DNA of 64,000 nucleotides from contig NZ_FORU01000001.1 in NCBI RefSeq assembly GCF_900114085.1, positions 372,206 through 436,205 on the forward strand. Direction: 5' to 3'. Shown in pieces: positions 28,659 through 38,340 of the stretch. The notes below the pieces were generated by a model. It did no database searches and was not told the origin of the DNA. It saw only the letters and a program-made list of their open reading frames with translations. The first letter of the stretch is position 1, and each line of letters begins with the position of its first letter. The translations under genes were made by a program, and so were the position numbers. This DNA comes from Myroides guanonis (GTDB lineage: Bacteria; Bacteroidota; Bacteroidia; Flavobacteriales; Flavobacteriaceae).

Positions 28659-29312
28659 ATGAAGCAATTAACTACACTTCTATTATTTTTTTTGAGCATT
28701 AACTTAAGTTACTCACAAGGAGCAGGGTTAACAAAAGAAGAAACCGTTAAATACATTAATAAGAAGCTTAAGGAAGTTGAGGGATATAAAACATCATGGA
28801 GTAATGATGCCACAGCTTATATTCTAGAAAATAAAATGGAAAGTCTCGGTGATGGTAAATACAATTATATCAATTATTACAGTAATGGTGAAAATTACTG
28901 TACATCAGATAAAACTTCAAGTAGTGGTTCCCGCTTTAATAATGAATTTAAAGCCATTCATATAAAGTCGATGGAAGAAATTAGTGAAGCAAAAGCGAAT
29001 AAAAGTATTGGACGAATAAGAGTCACTCTTCATGAAAAAGCTGTAAAATGGTGGGCAAGGGATTTTAGTTTAAATTCGGAAGACGTGTATAGAAAAGTAT
29101 TCTTATATACAGATTATTGGGGAAATGCACAGTACACTGATGATTATTCACATACTAAATATTGGTGTACCAATAGTGATAGAGATATTACATATGATGG
29201 TGATTTTGTGTTGTATTATTCTAAAGTAGATGCAGAAGATGGAAAAAAACTACTAAAAGCATTACAGTATTTGGTTGATTTAGAGAAAGCAGAAGATGAT
29301 CCATTTGGATGA
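28659..29312 (+). CDS. Exported protein of unknown function
   Basis: A 217-residue exported protein with a signal peptide (LLLFFLSINLSYSQG). The start at 28659 is chosen over an in-frame GTG at 28626 because it gives a standard signal. The mature part begins LTKEETVKYINKKLKEVEGY, a pattern common in secreted Bacteroidota proteins, and is mixed alpha/beta with many Tyr and Trp residues. It is followed 16 bp later by a large coiled-coil secreted protein, so the two are probably co-expressed and may act together. Confidence 0.7.
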   Translation: MKQLTTLLLFFLSINLSYSQGAGLTKEETVKYINKKLKEVEGYKTSWSNDATAYILENKMESLGDGKYNYINYYSNGENYCTSDKTSSSGSRFNNEFKAIHIKSMEEISEAKANKSIGRIRVTLHEKAVKWWARDFSLNSEDVYRKVFLYTDYWGNAQYTDDYSHTKYWCTNSDRDITYDGDFVLYYSKVDAEDGKKLLKALQYLVDLEKAEDDPFG

Positions 29313-29328
29313 TTAGTTTAAATAAATA

Positions 29329-30828
29329 ATGGAAATGAAAAGTATACTATCAGTTTTTTTTATTTTTTTTCATTTTGTTTTTTCTGCTCAAACTATTGGT
29401 ATTTCTGAAGTAATTGCAGTTGAAAGTAAAGTGTCATTATATGAAAGTAATGTAGATAAAATAAATAAGCTTCGGAATGAAATACCAGAACTTGAGAAGC
29501 AATGGAAAGAGAATATTGCTAAATTAAGTGCGGAGATAGCCGCATTAAATTTGGAACGCGATAATCTCATCGCCGATATGAAAGTAGGAGCTCGTTGTAG
29601 TCAATGTGGTGGATGGAAGTCTGATTTTGAAAAAAAAGGAGAGAATTTTGAAAAGCACTTGGGCGATGTGAAGGGGTATGCTATTCCTGCTACTACAGGA
29701 GAAATTGAAACTACCAGAAAATCGTATTCCGAAAAAATAGCAATTAAAAAAGTTCATTTGCAAAATCTTGAAAAAGGTGATAAATCTATCCTAAAGCAAT
29801 ATGAGCAAATAGACAAACTAATAAAAGATAACGAAAAGCTGTGTGATGAAATTACAAAGCATAGTAAAAGTTACGAGCAAAAACTTTTAAATGATGCGAA
29901 GAGTAAACATGATTTTTGGTTAGAAGATGTTTTGTCCTCTGGTTCAAAGGCCTTTGTTGAGAGTAGTAAAAAAAGGCTTTTGAAAGCTAAAAAAAATTGG
30001 TTAGAACAAGAATTTGTTGAAAAAAACATTGTTGAGTTAAAAAAAATTAAAAATGAAAATCAAAGAAACCAAGATGATAAGAAACAGCAAATAGCTGAAA
30101 ATGAAATAAAGATTTCAAGTCTGAAAGCAGAGCAAATACAGCAGACGGAATCTTTTCAAACGGAATTAGATGAGCTTTATAAGAGATTAAAGGAATTGGA
30201 AGATAAACTCTTTAAGGAAACTAACGAAACATTAAAAAATCAATTAAATGAAACGAAGGAGGAGCTTAGCAAAGAAGTGTTGAGACTAAAAGAGAAAATG
30301 GTTGAGTATGTTTCTAAATCAGATCAAAATATCGCTTTAAAATCAGATCAAAATAGTAATCTTTATACAGAGATTACTCAATTAGTAGGAAGTTTAAACA
30401 GAGAGCAGATACAAAAAACAAAAGAGCTCAATGAAGAGCTTGCTTTGAAATTAGGAGATTTAAAAAAATTAGAGTCTGAATCTGAAATAAATGGTAAAAA
30501 ATATTTAGAAGAATACACTGAAAAACTAAAAGAATATAAACAGAAGAACGATGCTTTTACTAAGGAAATAACGTTAGAAAGTAATCGAATGTTATTAGCA
30601 TCAAGAAAAACAAATTGTTCAGTATGGAATGAAACATCAGGTAAGGTAACATTGAATTGGAATAAAAAGCTTCCTTGTGTTAATAAGTTTGCATTTCCAG
30701 ATACAATTATGACCGAGGAAGTTATGGGGAGCTCCTCTTGTTCGAGTGATCTTTTCTTTCAGAATGGAACTTCTGTATATAGGTCTTTTTACAATGGATT
30801 GAGTGACAAAGAGAAACAAGCTTTATAA
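29329..30828 (+). CDS. Exported coiled-coil protein with a CxxC motif
   Basis: A 499-residue exported protein with a signal peptide (1-20, FFHFVFSAQ). Most of it (about 25-430) is lysine/glutamate-rich heptad-like coiled coil. A CSQCGG motif interrupts the coil near residue 88, suggesting a metal site or disulfide. The C-terminal ~70 residues are globular and contain further Cys (NCSVWNE, LPCVNKF, SSSCSSD). It follows the exported protein at 28659 by 16 bp. No family recognised. It resembles structural or phage-tail-like fibres only in having a coil. Confidence 0.7.
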   Translation: MEMKSILSVFFIFFHFVFSAQTIGISEVIAVESKVSLYESNVDKINKLRNEIPELEKQWKENIAKLSAEIAALNLERDNLIADMKVGARCSQCGGWKSDFEKKGENFEKHLGDVKGYAIPATTGEIETTRKSYSEKIAIKKVHLQNLEKGDKSILKQYEQIDKLIKDNEKLCDEITKHSKSYEQKLLNDAKSKHDFWLEDVLSSGSKAFVESSKKRLLKAKKNWLEQEFVEKNIVELKKIKNENQRNQDDKKQQIAENEIKISSLKAEQIQQTESFQTELDELYKRLKELEDKLFKETNETLKNQLNETKEELSKEVLRLKEKMVEYVSKSDQNIALKSDQNSNLYTEITQLVGSLNREQIQKTKELNEELALKLGDLKKLESESEINGKKYLEEYTEKLKEYKQKNDAFTKEITLESNRMLLASRKTNCSVWNETSGKVTLNWNKKLPCVNKFAFPDTIMTEEVMGSSSCSSDLFFQNGTSVYRSFYNGLSDKEKQAL

Positions 30829-30939
30829 TACTATTTCAAAAGATCTATAAGTTTAAAAAATCTGTTTATATATTTAATTCTTGTGATAAGTCTTTTAATA
30901 AAATATCTGTTATTAAAAAGTAATTTAATTATATCAAAT

Positions 30940-30967
30940 AAAAGTCCTTGCAACAGCAAGGACTTTT
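30940..30967. terminator. Intrinsic terminator
   Basis: AAAAGTCCTTG and CAAGGACTTTT pair over 11 bp around a 6-base loop, followed by TTT. It ends the two-gene unit 28659-30828. Confidence 0.85.
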
Positions 30968-31310
30968 TTTATATAGTATGGTGGTATTAAATCCCCCTGA
31001 ATATCAAAAAAATAACTCTGGACTATTACATATGAAATTTGGTGTCTTCACTATAAATGTCTAGAAGACATTTCCTTAACGCTTGATCTTGTCGAATTGT
31101 TTCTTAACGCTTATTTCTGGGAAGTGGGGCTTTGGGTTTAAACCCTCTTTTTGTTTGTGGCAAATTGGAAACTATTTCTAATTCTATCATATATTTGCTC
31201 AGTAATTCAGGGGGCTGTGGTTTTATATGTATTACAACAAAAATTTCCGAAACTCTTTATTCTTTTCAAAAAAGTAAAGAAGAACTCATAATGGACAATA
31301 ATTAATATAC

Positions 31311-31958
31311 ATGGAATTAATAGATTTTATACTGCATATAGACCAGTATTTAGAAGTGTTTCTTCAGGACTACGGCGTTTGGGTTTATGCTATTTTATTT
31401 TTAATCATTTTCGTAGAAACAGGGGTAGTAGTTATGCCTTTTTTACCTGGCGATTCGCTTTTATTTGCCACTGGAATGCTGGCGGCACAGTTTCACGAGA
31501 GTCTTAATATTTGGCTGGTAATGATTTTACTTTTTATCGCGGCTGTTGCCGGTGATTCACTGAATTATTCTATTGGAAAACAAACAGGTATGCGCATCGT
31601 TAGGTTTAAAATATTTAACATCCAACCTGTGAAAATAGAACATATCGATAAAACACACCAGTTCTATGAAAAGTACGGTAGCAAAACTATTGTTATTGCA
31701 CGTTTTGTACCTATTGTTCGAACATTGGCACCGTTTGTTGCAGGAATAGGACGTATGAATTACAGCACTTTTTTAACCTATAATTTTTTAGGTGGTTTTA
31801 TATGGGTTTTTGGTATCACCATTTGTGGGTACTTTTTAGGTAATATCCCTATTATCAAGAATAATTTCTCTAAAGTAGTTTTAATAATTATCCTCTTATC
31901 GGTATTACCAATCGTATATTCTGTAGTAAAAGAAAAAATGACTAAAAAGGCTGTGTAG
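31311..31958 (+). CDS. DedA/VTT-family membrane protein
   Basis: A 215-residue DedA protein (VTT domain). Family members act in lipid scrambling or undecaprenyl-phosphate recycling and membrane homeostasis. Signature segments are visible: FVETGVVVMPFLPGDSLLFA, then FYEKYGSKTIVIARFVPIVR and FVAGIGRMNYSTFLTYNFLG. About five membrane helices are present. It stands alone. Confidence 0.92.
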   Translation: MELIDFILHIDQYLEVFLQDYGVWVYAILFLIIFVETGVVVMPFLPGDSLLFATGMLAAQFHESLNIWLVMILLFIAAVAGDSLNYSIGKQTGMRIVRFKIFNIQPVKIEHIDKTHQFYEKYGSKTIVIARFVPIVRTLAPFVAGIGRMNYSTFLTYNFLGGFIWVFGITICGYFLGNIPIIKNNFSKVVLIIILLSVLPIVYSVVKEKMTKKAV

Positions 31959-33156
31959 TTTTTAGAAATGGGAATCTATTTGCCCCAACTAAAGGTAAAA
32001 AAAAAAAGAGTATCACAGAGTTATAAATCTTGTAGGAGGAATGAATGTGTTTTTTAAATTACTTGTTCATGTTTTTGCTGTTTAATATAAGGAAGTCGTT
32101 TAAGCTTTTGTTTTCTTAAATTTATTTATAGTAATTATCATGAAAACCAACTAATTAACACCTAGCCAACTTGCTATGGTGGTGTAAGATCTACTTAACA
32201 AAGACCTAAAACTGTCTATCGAAGTATTTGTTCTTTCAATTTCATTTCGCTTCTTATAAAATGGTTGATCATAATAGTCACTTTTAAATCTAGCATTTCT
32301 ATTTCTTTATATTACTCGGCTTGTTGAGAGTGGGAAAGGTCTCCTGTCTATTCATCATTTTTAAAAATAAATGTGTTAATTCTATTGTTTGTAAATAGAG
32401 TAAATGTTTTTGAAGTAGCTTCTATGATATTTTAAACTTTTTTACAAACAGTACACTTTTGGGTGACTTTTCAAGTTGTTTTTTTACACTAGAATGACTT
32501 CCATGTCTGTTTTGTATCTACTCCTGATTTAATTTATATCACACAAAAGAGTGATGTGTTGTTTAATTAGTGTTTATTTAACAATATAAAGTAGAGACTT
32601 ATTCTTTTGAGTTAATATTTACTTTGCTTAAATATCCATTAACGTAATTTAATAAGTTTGCTTCAATAAAATTATGATATGAGCACATGTTACTTTTATT
32701 ATCAATATTTAATGTAAAGAATTATTCTCTGGCGCTTTCGCAATGGTCCTTACTGTGTTTTGAAAATCAATCTAATGTTGAGATTGTTGAAAGAGTGTAG
32801 TTAACTGGGCATTGTTATTTAGAAATTATTATAATTAATTGAAGTGGAAAGAACAGAAATAAAACTGAGAGGTCAATTTATATTGAGGAATGATGTATCA
32901 ATAAGCTGCTGATATATTAGATGAGGAACTAAACCAAATGATACAGTACAATGATATTCAGTTTGATTGAATATAATGGTCAGGTATTAAAAATTAATTC
33001 CGTTGAAAATCTTTTGAAATTTGATGAGTCTATTTTAATGACTCCTTAATCTTTTGATGTTTGAAAATCACTTTAATCATTATTATATCAATGTTTAATA
33101 TAGGGTGTAAGTACAAAGGAATTAGTAAAAAACTAAAGTTGAAAAAAAATATTTAT
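31959..33156. other. Long intergenic region with a transposase remnant
   Basis: About 1.2 kb between the DedA and GLPGLI genes. The only recognisable item is the decayed transposase end at 32100-32306. The rest is AT-rich, with no coherent frame on either strand that I can defend. Confidence 0.55.
32100..32306 (-). pseudogene. Remnant of an IS5-like transposase C-terminus
   Basis: The minus strand reads RFKSDYYDQPFYKKRNEIER, then TNTSIDSFRSLLSR and TTIASWLGVN, a stop, and FMIITINKFKKTKA. This fits the end of a DDE transposase of the IS5 superfamily (R-x2-IER-x2 motif and following helix) with a nonsense mutation and no N-terminal part. Related sequence is found at 39385-39452. No terminal inverted repeats were identified. 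Confidence 0.6.
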
Positions 33157-33933
33157 ATGAGGTTTTATTTATTATTAGCGGGACTGTTGATGTCATTGAT
33201 GTCTCATGCACAAGAAGAATATTTTATTATAGGTTATTACATGAAATATGATTTAGATTCGCCATTAGAATCAAAAGATGTTTTATACATTAATAAAAAT
33301 CAAGAAAAATCATTTTATCAAAAAGGTACTCTTAATAATAGGGAAGGTATTAAACCTAGAGAAAAGAGAGAGAACGAAATTATTGTGAATAGTATTACCA
33401 AAGCAGATCAGTTTAATTACTTCAATTTTAAAGAAAAGAAATTAGTTTCTAGAATTGCTCCTATAGAGTCTGTTTATATGGTTGAAGAAGAAATACCTCT
33501 GATGAATTGGGAACTTGTTGATGAAACTAAAGTAATCAAGGAAATCGAACTGCATAAAGCTGTTTGTAGTTTTAGAGGTAGAAATTATACTGTTTGGTAT
33601 TCGTTAGAATATCCAATTCATATCGGTCCATGGAAGTTTAATGGTTTGCCAGGTTTAGCTTTTGAGATTACGGAAGATCAATCTAATTATAGTTGGACAT
33701 TGACTTCGATAAAGAAGGGGATGCTGAAAGCTTTTCCTTTGCGATACGATTTAAAAAGAGGCGCTATCTCATTAAAAGAATATGCAGAGAGGGTTGAATA
33801 TGAGCTTGAGCATATGAATGATGGTTTTTTAGCTAGACTTCCTAAGGAAATAGAAATCATTTCTTCTGAATCTGACAATTCTCGCTTTAAAGAATACGAT
33901 TTAGAAAGAAAATATGAATGGGAAAACCAATAG
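33157..33933 (+). CDS. GLPGLI-family exported protein
   Basis: A 258-residue exported protein with the family motif NGLPGLAFEI preceded by IHIGPWKF, as in GLPGLI (TIGR01200) proteins. The start at 33157 gives a signal peptide ending MSHAQ; a longer frame from a TTG at 33061 hides it. Its function is not known. Members are usually encoded next to a TonB-receptor-like barrel, exactly as here, with 3 bp between the stop and the next start. The two probably form one periplasmic/outer-membrane unit. Confidence 0.88.
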   Translation: MRFYLLLAGLLMSLMSHAQEEYFIIGYYMKYDLDSPLESKDVLYINKNQEKSFYQKGTLNNREGIKPREKRENEIIVNSITKADQFNYFNFKEKKLVSRIAPIESVYMVEEEIPLMNWELVDETKVIKEIELHKAVCSFRGRNYTVWYSLEYPIHIGPWKFNGLPGLAFEITEDQSNYSWTLTSIKKGMLKAFPLRYDLKRGAISLKEYAERVEYELEHMNDGFLARLPKEIEIISSESDNSRFKEYDLERKYEWENQ

Positions 33934-33936
33934 ATA

Positions 33937-36609
33937 GTGCATTTTAAAAGCTTTTTTCGGAGTATAATCTTTTTTTCTATTCTATGTTATACGAGCTCTT
34001 TTTTAGCTCAAAATATATCGGGAACTTTAGTTGATTCTAAAGGGAATCACTTAAATAATGTACGCGTTATTTTAAAAGACAATAATGATAAAATTGTAAA
34101 GTTCATCTTTACATCTGAACAAGGTTTTTTTGAATTTAACAATCTTACTTTCGGTGATTACCAACTTTTGATTCAACATATGAATCTTGAAAAGAAAGTC
34201 CTTTTTATCAGTCTTGAAGAAGAATCGAAAAACTTTAATGAAACCATTTTATTGGTAGACGAAGAGAAGATACTGGAAGAAATTCTAATAGATATTGAAC
34301 GTCCTATTAAAATACAAAAGGATACTATAACATTTAAATCAGCTTCCTTTCTTCAAGGAGATGAAAAAGTTATTGAGGATTTAATTAAGAAATTACCAGG
34401 TTTTAATGTGACTAGTGATGGGACTATTAAAATAGGAAATCAAGAAATTGAAAAGGTTATGGTTGATGGAGATGATTTCTTTGAAAAAGGTTATAAAGTC
34501 TTAACTAAAAATATGCCTGTTAAACCTGTTGAAGAAGTACAACTATTACAACGATATTCGAATAACAAACATTTGAAAGGTATCGAGAATAGCCAGAAAG
34601 TAGCCTTGAATTTAACCTTAAAAGAAGATGCTAAAAGAGAATGGTTTGGGAATCTTGAATTAGGCTATGGTGTTGTTTCTGAAGATCGTTACAGTCTCCG
34701 AGGGAATGCAATGAATTTTGGAAAAAACAATAAATATTATTTTCTGTCAAATCTTAATAATACCGGTTTAAATGCAACTGGGGATATCAATCATTTAATT
34801 CGACCAATTCGTAGCGGAGAACCTTCAGCAATTGGAGACGACCAACAAATTTATTCTTTTTTGAATATTGAAAGTTCCTCTCTAAATTTAAATGAACAAA
34901 GAATCAATTTTAACAATGCTGAATTAATTTCTTTAAACAGTATATTTAACCTAACTCCCAAGCTTAAACTGAAGCTTCTAGGTTTTTTAAACACCGATGA
35001 GAATGATTTAGCACGGTTTACTACTCAATCATATTTCGCAGAAGGAATTGTGTTTGATAATGTAGAGGATTACAATTTTAGGAAACGTACGTTTTCAGGA
35101 TTTGGTAAAATTGACCTAAGCTATGATTTAAGTAAGAATAAAACTTTTGAATATACACTTAAGTTGAATAGAGCTGAGACTACGGGTGTTAGCAATCTAC
35201 TTTTTAATAAAGATCCTTTAAAAGAACGACTTAAGACCGATAATGAATTGTTGGATAATAAGTTGGTTTTCACACATAAAATTAGTGAAACTAAAGTCTT
35301 TTTGTTTTCAGGAAGATATATAAAAGAAACAAAGCCTCAAATATATCAGGTAAATAGGTTTTTACGTGATGACAGGTTTACTGAAAAAGTTGATAATCTA
35401 AAGCAAGCAAATGTAAATCAAATGGAATTTGCAGGTGTAGAAACTCATTTCTTCAGCAAAGGTCATAATGGAAGTTTGTTCGAAATTAAATTAGGAAACG
35501 AATATCGAAAAGATTTATTGGAAACTACATTAGAACTGTTCGAAGGAAGTACAAAACTGGATCAACCAATTGAGTATAAAAATAGCTTGGTCTATACGAC
35601 AAACGACTTATATTTAAAATCAAACTATCTATTTAGGCTAGGGTATTTCAATATTATTCCTAACATAGAATTTCACCAGTTGTCAAACAAGTTAGAAAAT
35701 TTTGAAACAGATAAAGAACAGTCTCCATTTTTATTTATACCTAAGTTAACCATACAACGAGAATTGAACGCACGAAATAAAATTCAGGCTTCTTATTCTT
35801 ATGGTGTAACGAATAGTGATTTACAACATGTTTATGATAAGTATATCCGAACAGATTTTAGAACTGCGATGAAAGGAACTGGTGAACTTCAACAATTAAA
35901 TGAATCAACGGTCTCTTTTTCTTATAATCTTGGAAATTGGAATGATCGTTTCTTTGCAACTTTATTTTTGTTGTACAATAAGAATCATGATTTTTTCAGT
36001 ACCCAAACTTGGTTAACGCAGAATTATACAGAATCAAATACGATTGTATTAAAAGATAAGGAGTTATGGTTAATATCAGGAAATGCAGATTACTATATAA
36101 AATCTATTAAAACGAATGTAAAGTTCTTATTTGACGGAACACAATCAGATTATAAAAATATATTGAATGATTCGGAATTAAGAAAAGTGAAGAGTTTAAA
36201 TATTGGTTATGGTTTTGAATTAAGATCTATCTTTAAAGGTGTTTTCAATTACAACGTAGGTACGAAATGGACATTCAATCAATATAAGACTGAGGTTTTG
36301 CATTCTTATAGTGAGAATACATCATTTTTAAACTTAAATTTTATAATGTCGAAGAAGTTAAATTTTAATATTAAATCTGAAGTTTATTATTATGGAGGTT
36401 CTGATAGAGGAAAAGATACTTACAGTTTTCTTGATTTTGGAGTAAACTATACAAGTCAAAAAGATAGATTAACTTTTTCCTTAACTGGTAACAATCTCTT
36501 AAACACAAAGAATATAATCAATTATAATATTTCAGATGTTAGTATATCTGAAACATCATACCGTTTAGTTCCTAGATATCTTTTGTTATCTGTTGAATTT
36601 GGTTTTTGA
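33937..36609 (+). CDS. Outer-membrane beta-barrel protein, TonB-receptor-like
   Basis: An 890-residue barrel protein. Order: signal peptide (ending SSFLAQ), a carboxypeptidase-regulatory-like domain (ISGTLVDSKGNHLNNVRVI), a plug-like domain with IEDLIKKLPGFNVTSDGTIK and VMVDGDDFFEKGYKVLTKN, then a long barrel ending LLSVEFGF. The plug motif is that of the barrel family that accompanies GLPGLI proteins. Translation appears to start at GTG 33937, 3 bp after the GLPGLI stop; no ATG fits the signal peptide, so coupling is likely. Confidence 0.88.
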   Translation: MHFKSFFRSIIFFSILCYTSSFLAQNISGTLVDSKGNHLNNVRVILKDNNDKIVKFIFTSEQGFFEFNNLTFGDYQLLIQHMNLEKKVLFISLEEESKNFNETILLVDEEKILEEILIDIERPIKIQKDTITFKSASFLQGDEKVIEDLIKKLPGFNVTSDGTIKIGNQEIEKVMVDGDDFFEKGYKVLTKNMPVKPVEEVQLLQRYSNNKHLKGIENSQKVALNLTLKEDAKREWFGNLELGYGVVSEDRYSLRGNAMNFGKNNKYYFLSNLNNTGLNATGDINHLIRPIRSGEPSAIGDDQQIYSFLNIESSSLNLNEQRINFNNAELISLNSIFNLTPKLKLKLLGFLNTDENDLARFTTQSYFAEGIVFDNVEDYNFRKRTFSGFGKIDLSYDLSKNKTFEYTLKLNRAETTGVSNLLFNKDPLKERLKTDNELLDNKLVFTHKISETKVFLFSGRYIKETKPQIYQVNRFLRDDRFTEKVDNLKQANVNQMEFAGVETHFFSKGHNGSLFEIKLGNEYRKDLLETTLELFEGSTKLDQPIEYKNSLVYTTNDLYLKSNYLFRLGYFNIIPNIEFHQLSNKLENFETDKEQSPFLFIPKLTIQRELNARNKIQASYSYGVTNSDLQHVYDKYIRTDFRTAMKGTGELQQLNESTVSFSYNLGNWNDRFFATLFLLYNKNHDFFSTQTWLTQNYTESNTIVLKDKELWLISGNADYYIKSIKTNVKFLFDGTQSDYKNILNDSELRKVKSLNIGYGFELRSIFKGVFNYNVGTKWTFNQYKTEVLHSYSENTSFLNLNFIMSKKLNFNIKSEVYYYGGSDRGKDTYSFLDFGVNYTSQKDRLTFSLTGNNLLNTKNIINYNISDVSISETSYRLVPRYLLLSVEFGF

Positions 36610-36732
36610 TTTTTTAGAAGAGTATCACTAACTCTCATAGATTACATCTGAACAAACGAAGTAAATCTACGATAGTAGGCAATACGGTAACAGGCCCAAA
36701 AGGATAAATTAACTGTAAGTAATACCATCTAA

Positions 36733-37314
36733 ATAGTTATAGAATTAGAATCGAATAAAATAAAAGCAGAATTAGCAAAGGCTGGGATTCATGTTGATGA
36801 TATTTATGATTTAGTAAACACAAACAAGCCTTATCCAGCTGCAATTCCAATTTTACTTGATTTGCTACAGGGAGGAATAGAACATATAGGTATCAAAGAA
36901 GGTGTCATCAGGGCATTAGCTGTAAAGGAGGCCATTGGAAAAGCAAGCCTGGTTTTACTCGATGAATACAGCAAAATATCAAAGGACAAAATGTTGTTGC
37001 GTTGGGCAATCGGAAACACAATTTATATCACTATTACCGAAGATGATGTAGAACAGATTTTGCACATCATACAAGATAAAGAAAATGGAATGTCAAGGCA
37101 GATGTTTGTAGCAGCTTTAGGAAAAACAACATCAGGAAAAGCAGAAGATGTTTTAATTAAACTACTTGATGATGATGAAGTAGTAGTACAAGCTTTAGAG
37201 GCCTTATGCCGAATGAAATCAAAGAAATCAATAGAGAAGATTTTAACACTTATAAACCATCCAAAAGCACTAGTAAAAAAGGAGGCACAGAAAGTATTAA
37301 AGAAACTATCATAA
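36733..37314 (+). CDS. HEAT-repeat protein gene lacking a normal start codon
   Basis: A 194-codon frame of HEAT-like repeats. Protein-like sequence begins well before the first usable TTG (36862): ELESNKIKAELAKAGIHVDD, then IYDLVNTNKPYPAAIPILLD. Upstream in that frame are ATA GTT ATA GAA and a TAA stop at 36730, with no ATG, GTG or TTG. Either ATA is used, the start has mutated, or the protein initiates at 36862 and lacks ~43 residues. The repeats (KEGVIRALAVKEAIGKASLV; KALVKKEAQKVLKKLS) are intact. It is cytoplasmic, with unknown role. Confidence 0.6.
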   Translation: MVIELESNKIKAELAKAGIHVDDIYDLVNTNKPYPAAIPILLDLLQGGIEHIGIKEGVIRALAVKEAIGKASLVLLDEYSKISKDKMLLRWAIGNTIYITITEDDVEQILHIIQDKENGMSRQMFVAALGKTTSGKAEDVLIKLLDDDEVVVQALEALCRMKSKKSIEKILTLINHPKALVKKEAQKVLKKLS

Positions 37315-37745
37315 AGGCGAAACTGGTTTTATATTCAATTACTACTTCTTTAGGCATTTTAAACTTATTGTTAATAATCAAGTTAGATTAAAAAAATTGA
37401 TTCCCTTAAATTTGGCTATTTGTGTTTCAATTGATTAAGTAGGAGTAGAAAGGGGAGTGTTTAGGTTTCGCTCTTTTCAGACTCCTTTCTCCTAATCTCA
37501 GTCTTCTTTACGGCCGCTTGGCTCGTTCACTAAAAATGTCCACTAGATATTCTTTTAACGCTCCGATCCCTAACCAAAAGTGATATAATCATATGTAACA
37601 ATATGCAGATCCATAACAGGTATGGGGAAATTAAAGGTCTGTCTTAAAGCCTTTTTGTGACATAATTATTTCTATTCATTTTGTTGTGATTTATATTAAT
37701 TAAATGTGTTTAAAATGCTTATTTTTAATAGTTTAAAGTGTAGTT
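37315..37745. repeat. Intergenic repeat block upstream of the truncated Rpn gene
   Basis: Contains CGCTCTTTTCAGACTCCTTTC and CTAATCTCAGTC words of the pyrimidine-rich family (37460-37510), then GCTCGTTCACTAAAAATGTC. The last ~90 bp before the Rpn start (from TTTTGTGACATAATTATT near 37654) are almost identical to the sequence before the intact Rpn gene at 57527. Confidence 0.7.
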
Positions 37746-38051
37746 ATGAGTAAAACTAAAAACAATCTAGGTAAATATGTAAGCTTTAGTACGGATTGGG
37801 GATTCAAGTATTATTTCGGAAGAGAAGAGTACAAATTAAACTTGATAAACTTCTTCAACGGTTTGTTTGAAGGACAAAAAGTGATAAAAGATTTGCATTA
37901 CCAATCTGTAGAGCAAGACGGAGAGTTAGAACACGATCGCAAAGCAGTATTTGATTTATATTGTACAGGAGAGGATGGTGAACATTTTATCATTGAGATG
38001 CAGCAAATCAGTCAAGACTTTTTTAAGGACCGCACTGTATTCTATACCTAA
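37746..38051 (+). pseudogene. Truncated Rpn-family nuclease gene
   Basis: Encodes the first 101 residues of a Rpn/PD-(D/E)XK-family protein, differing from the intact copy at 57527 at only 3 of 101 positions. It contains the nuclease core (FDLYCTGEDGEHFIIEMQQ, a D...ExQ active-site pattern). Homology stops abruptly at TTCTATACC, where a TAA follows and unrelated sequence begins. The ~200 C-terminal residues present in the other copy are absent. It could still make a small product, but is best seen as a fragment left by recombination. Confidence 0.8.
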
Positions 38052-38291
38052 ATGGCTATTTTCTCTTGTGCAGATATGTACAAATCCTTCTAGTTTTCCT
38101 TTAAATAAGGGATGCGAAGATTTTGATCTTTTAAAACCAATTTGTTTTTTGCCAATGAAGATAGGATAGTTGACCATATCCTTTACAAAAACGCCATATA
38201 ACTGAAACATTTGCTCTGAAATAGGTCCCTCTATATCTAGATAGCTAAGTTTTTTAAGTATTATTGCTATAGTTGCCAATAAAGAAGGCAC
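38052..38291 (-). pseudogene. Fragment of an unrelated gene abutting the Rpn truncation
   Basis: The minus strand from GTG 38291 reads MPSLLATIAIILKKLSYLDI, then FVKDMVNYPIFIGKKQIGFK and HPLFKGKLEGFVHICTREN, which look like real protein. The frame then runs into the antisense of the Rpn fragment. The N-terminal side has no obvious start or promoter. It is the piece of another gene, unidentified, fused at the Rpn breakpoint. Confidence 0.5.
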
Positions 38292-38340
38292 TAGCGTGAC
38301 GCTTGTGCTAGCTGAGGAGCAGTATGTTATGTTTAGCTAA

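Noticed and set aside
29329..30828. Coiled-coil protein as a phage tail fibre or tape measure
   Set aside because: It has a signal peptide and no phage genes nearby, so an exported structural protein is more likely.
37206..37391. 61-codon frame overlapping the end of the HEAT gene
   Set aside because: Out of frame with the HEAT protein and without family features; a shadow.
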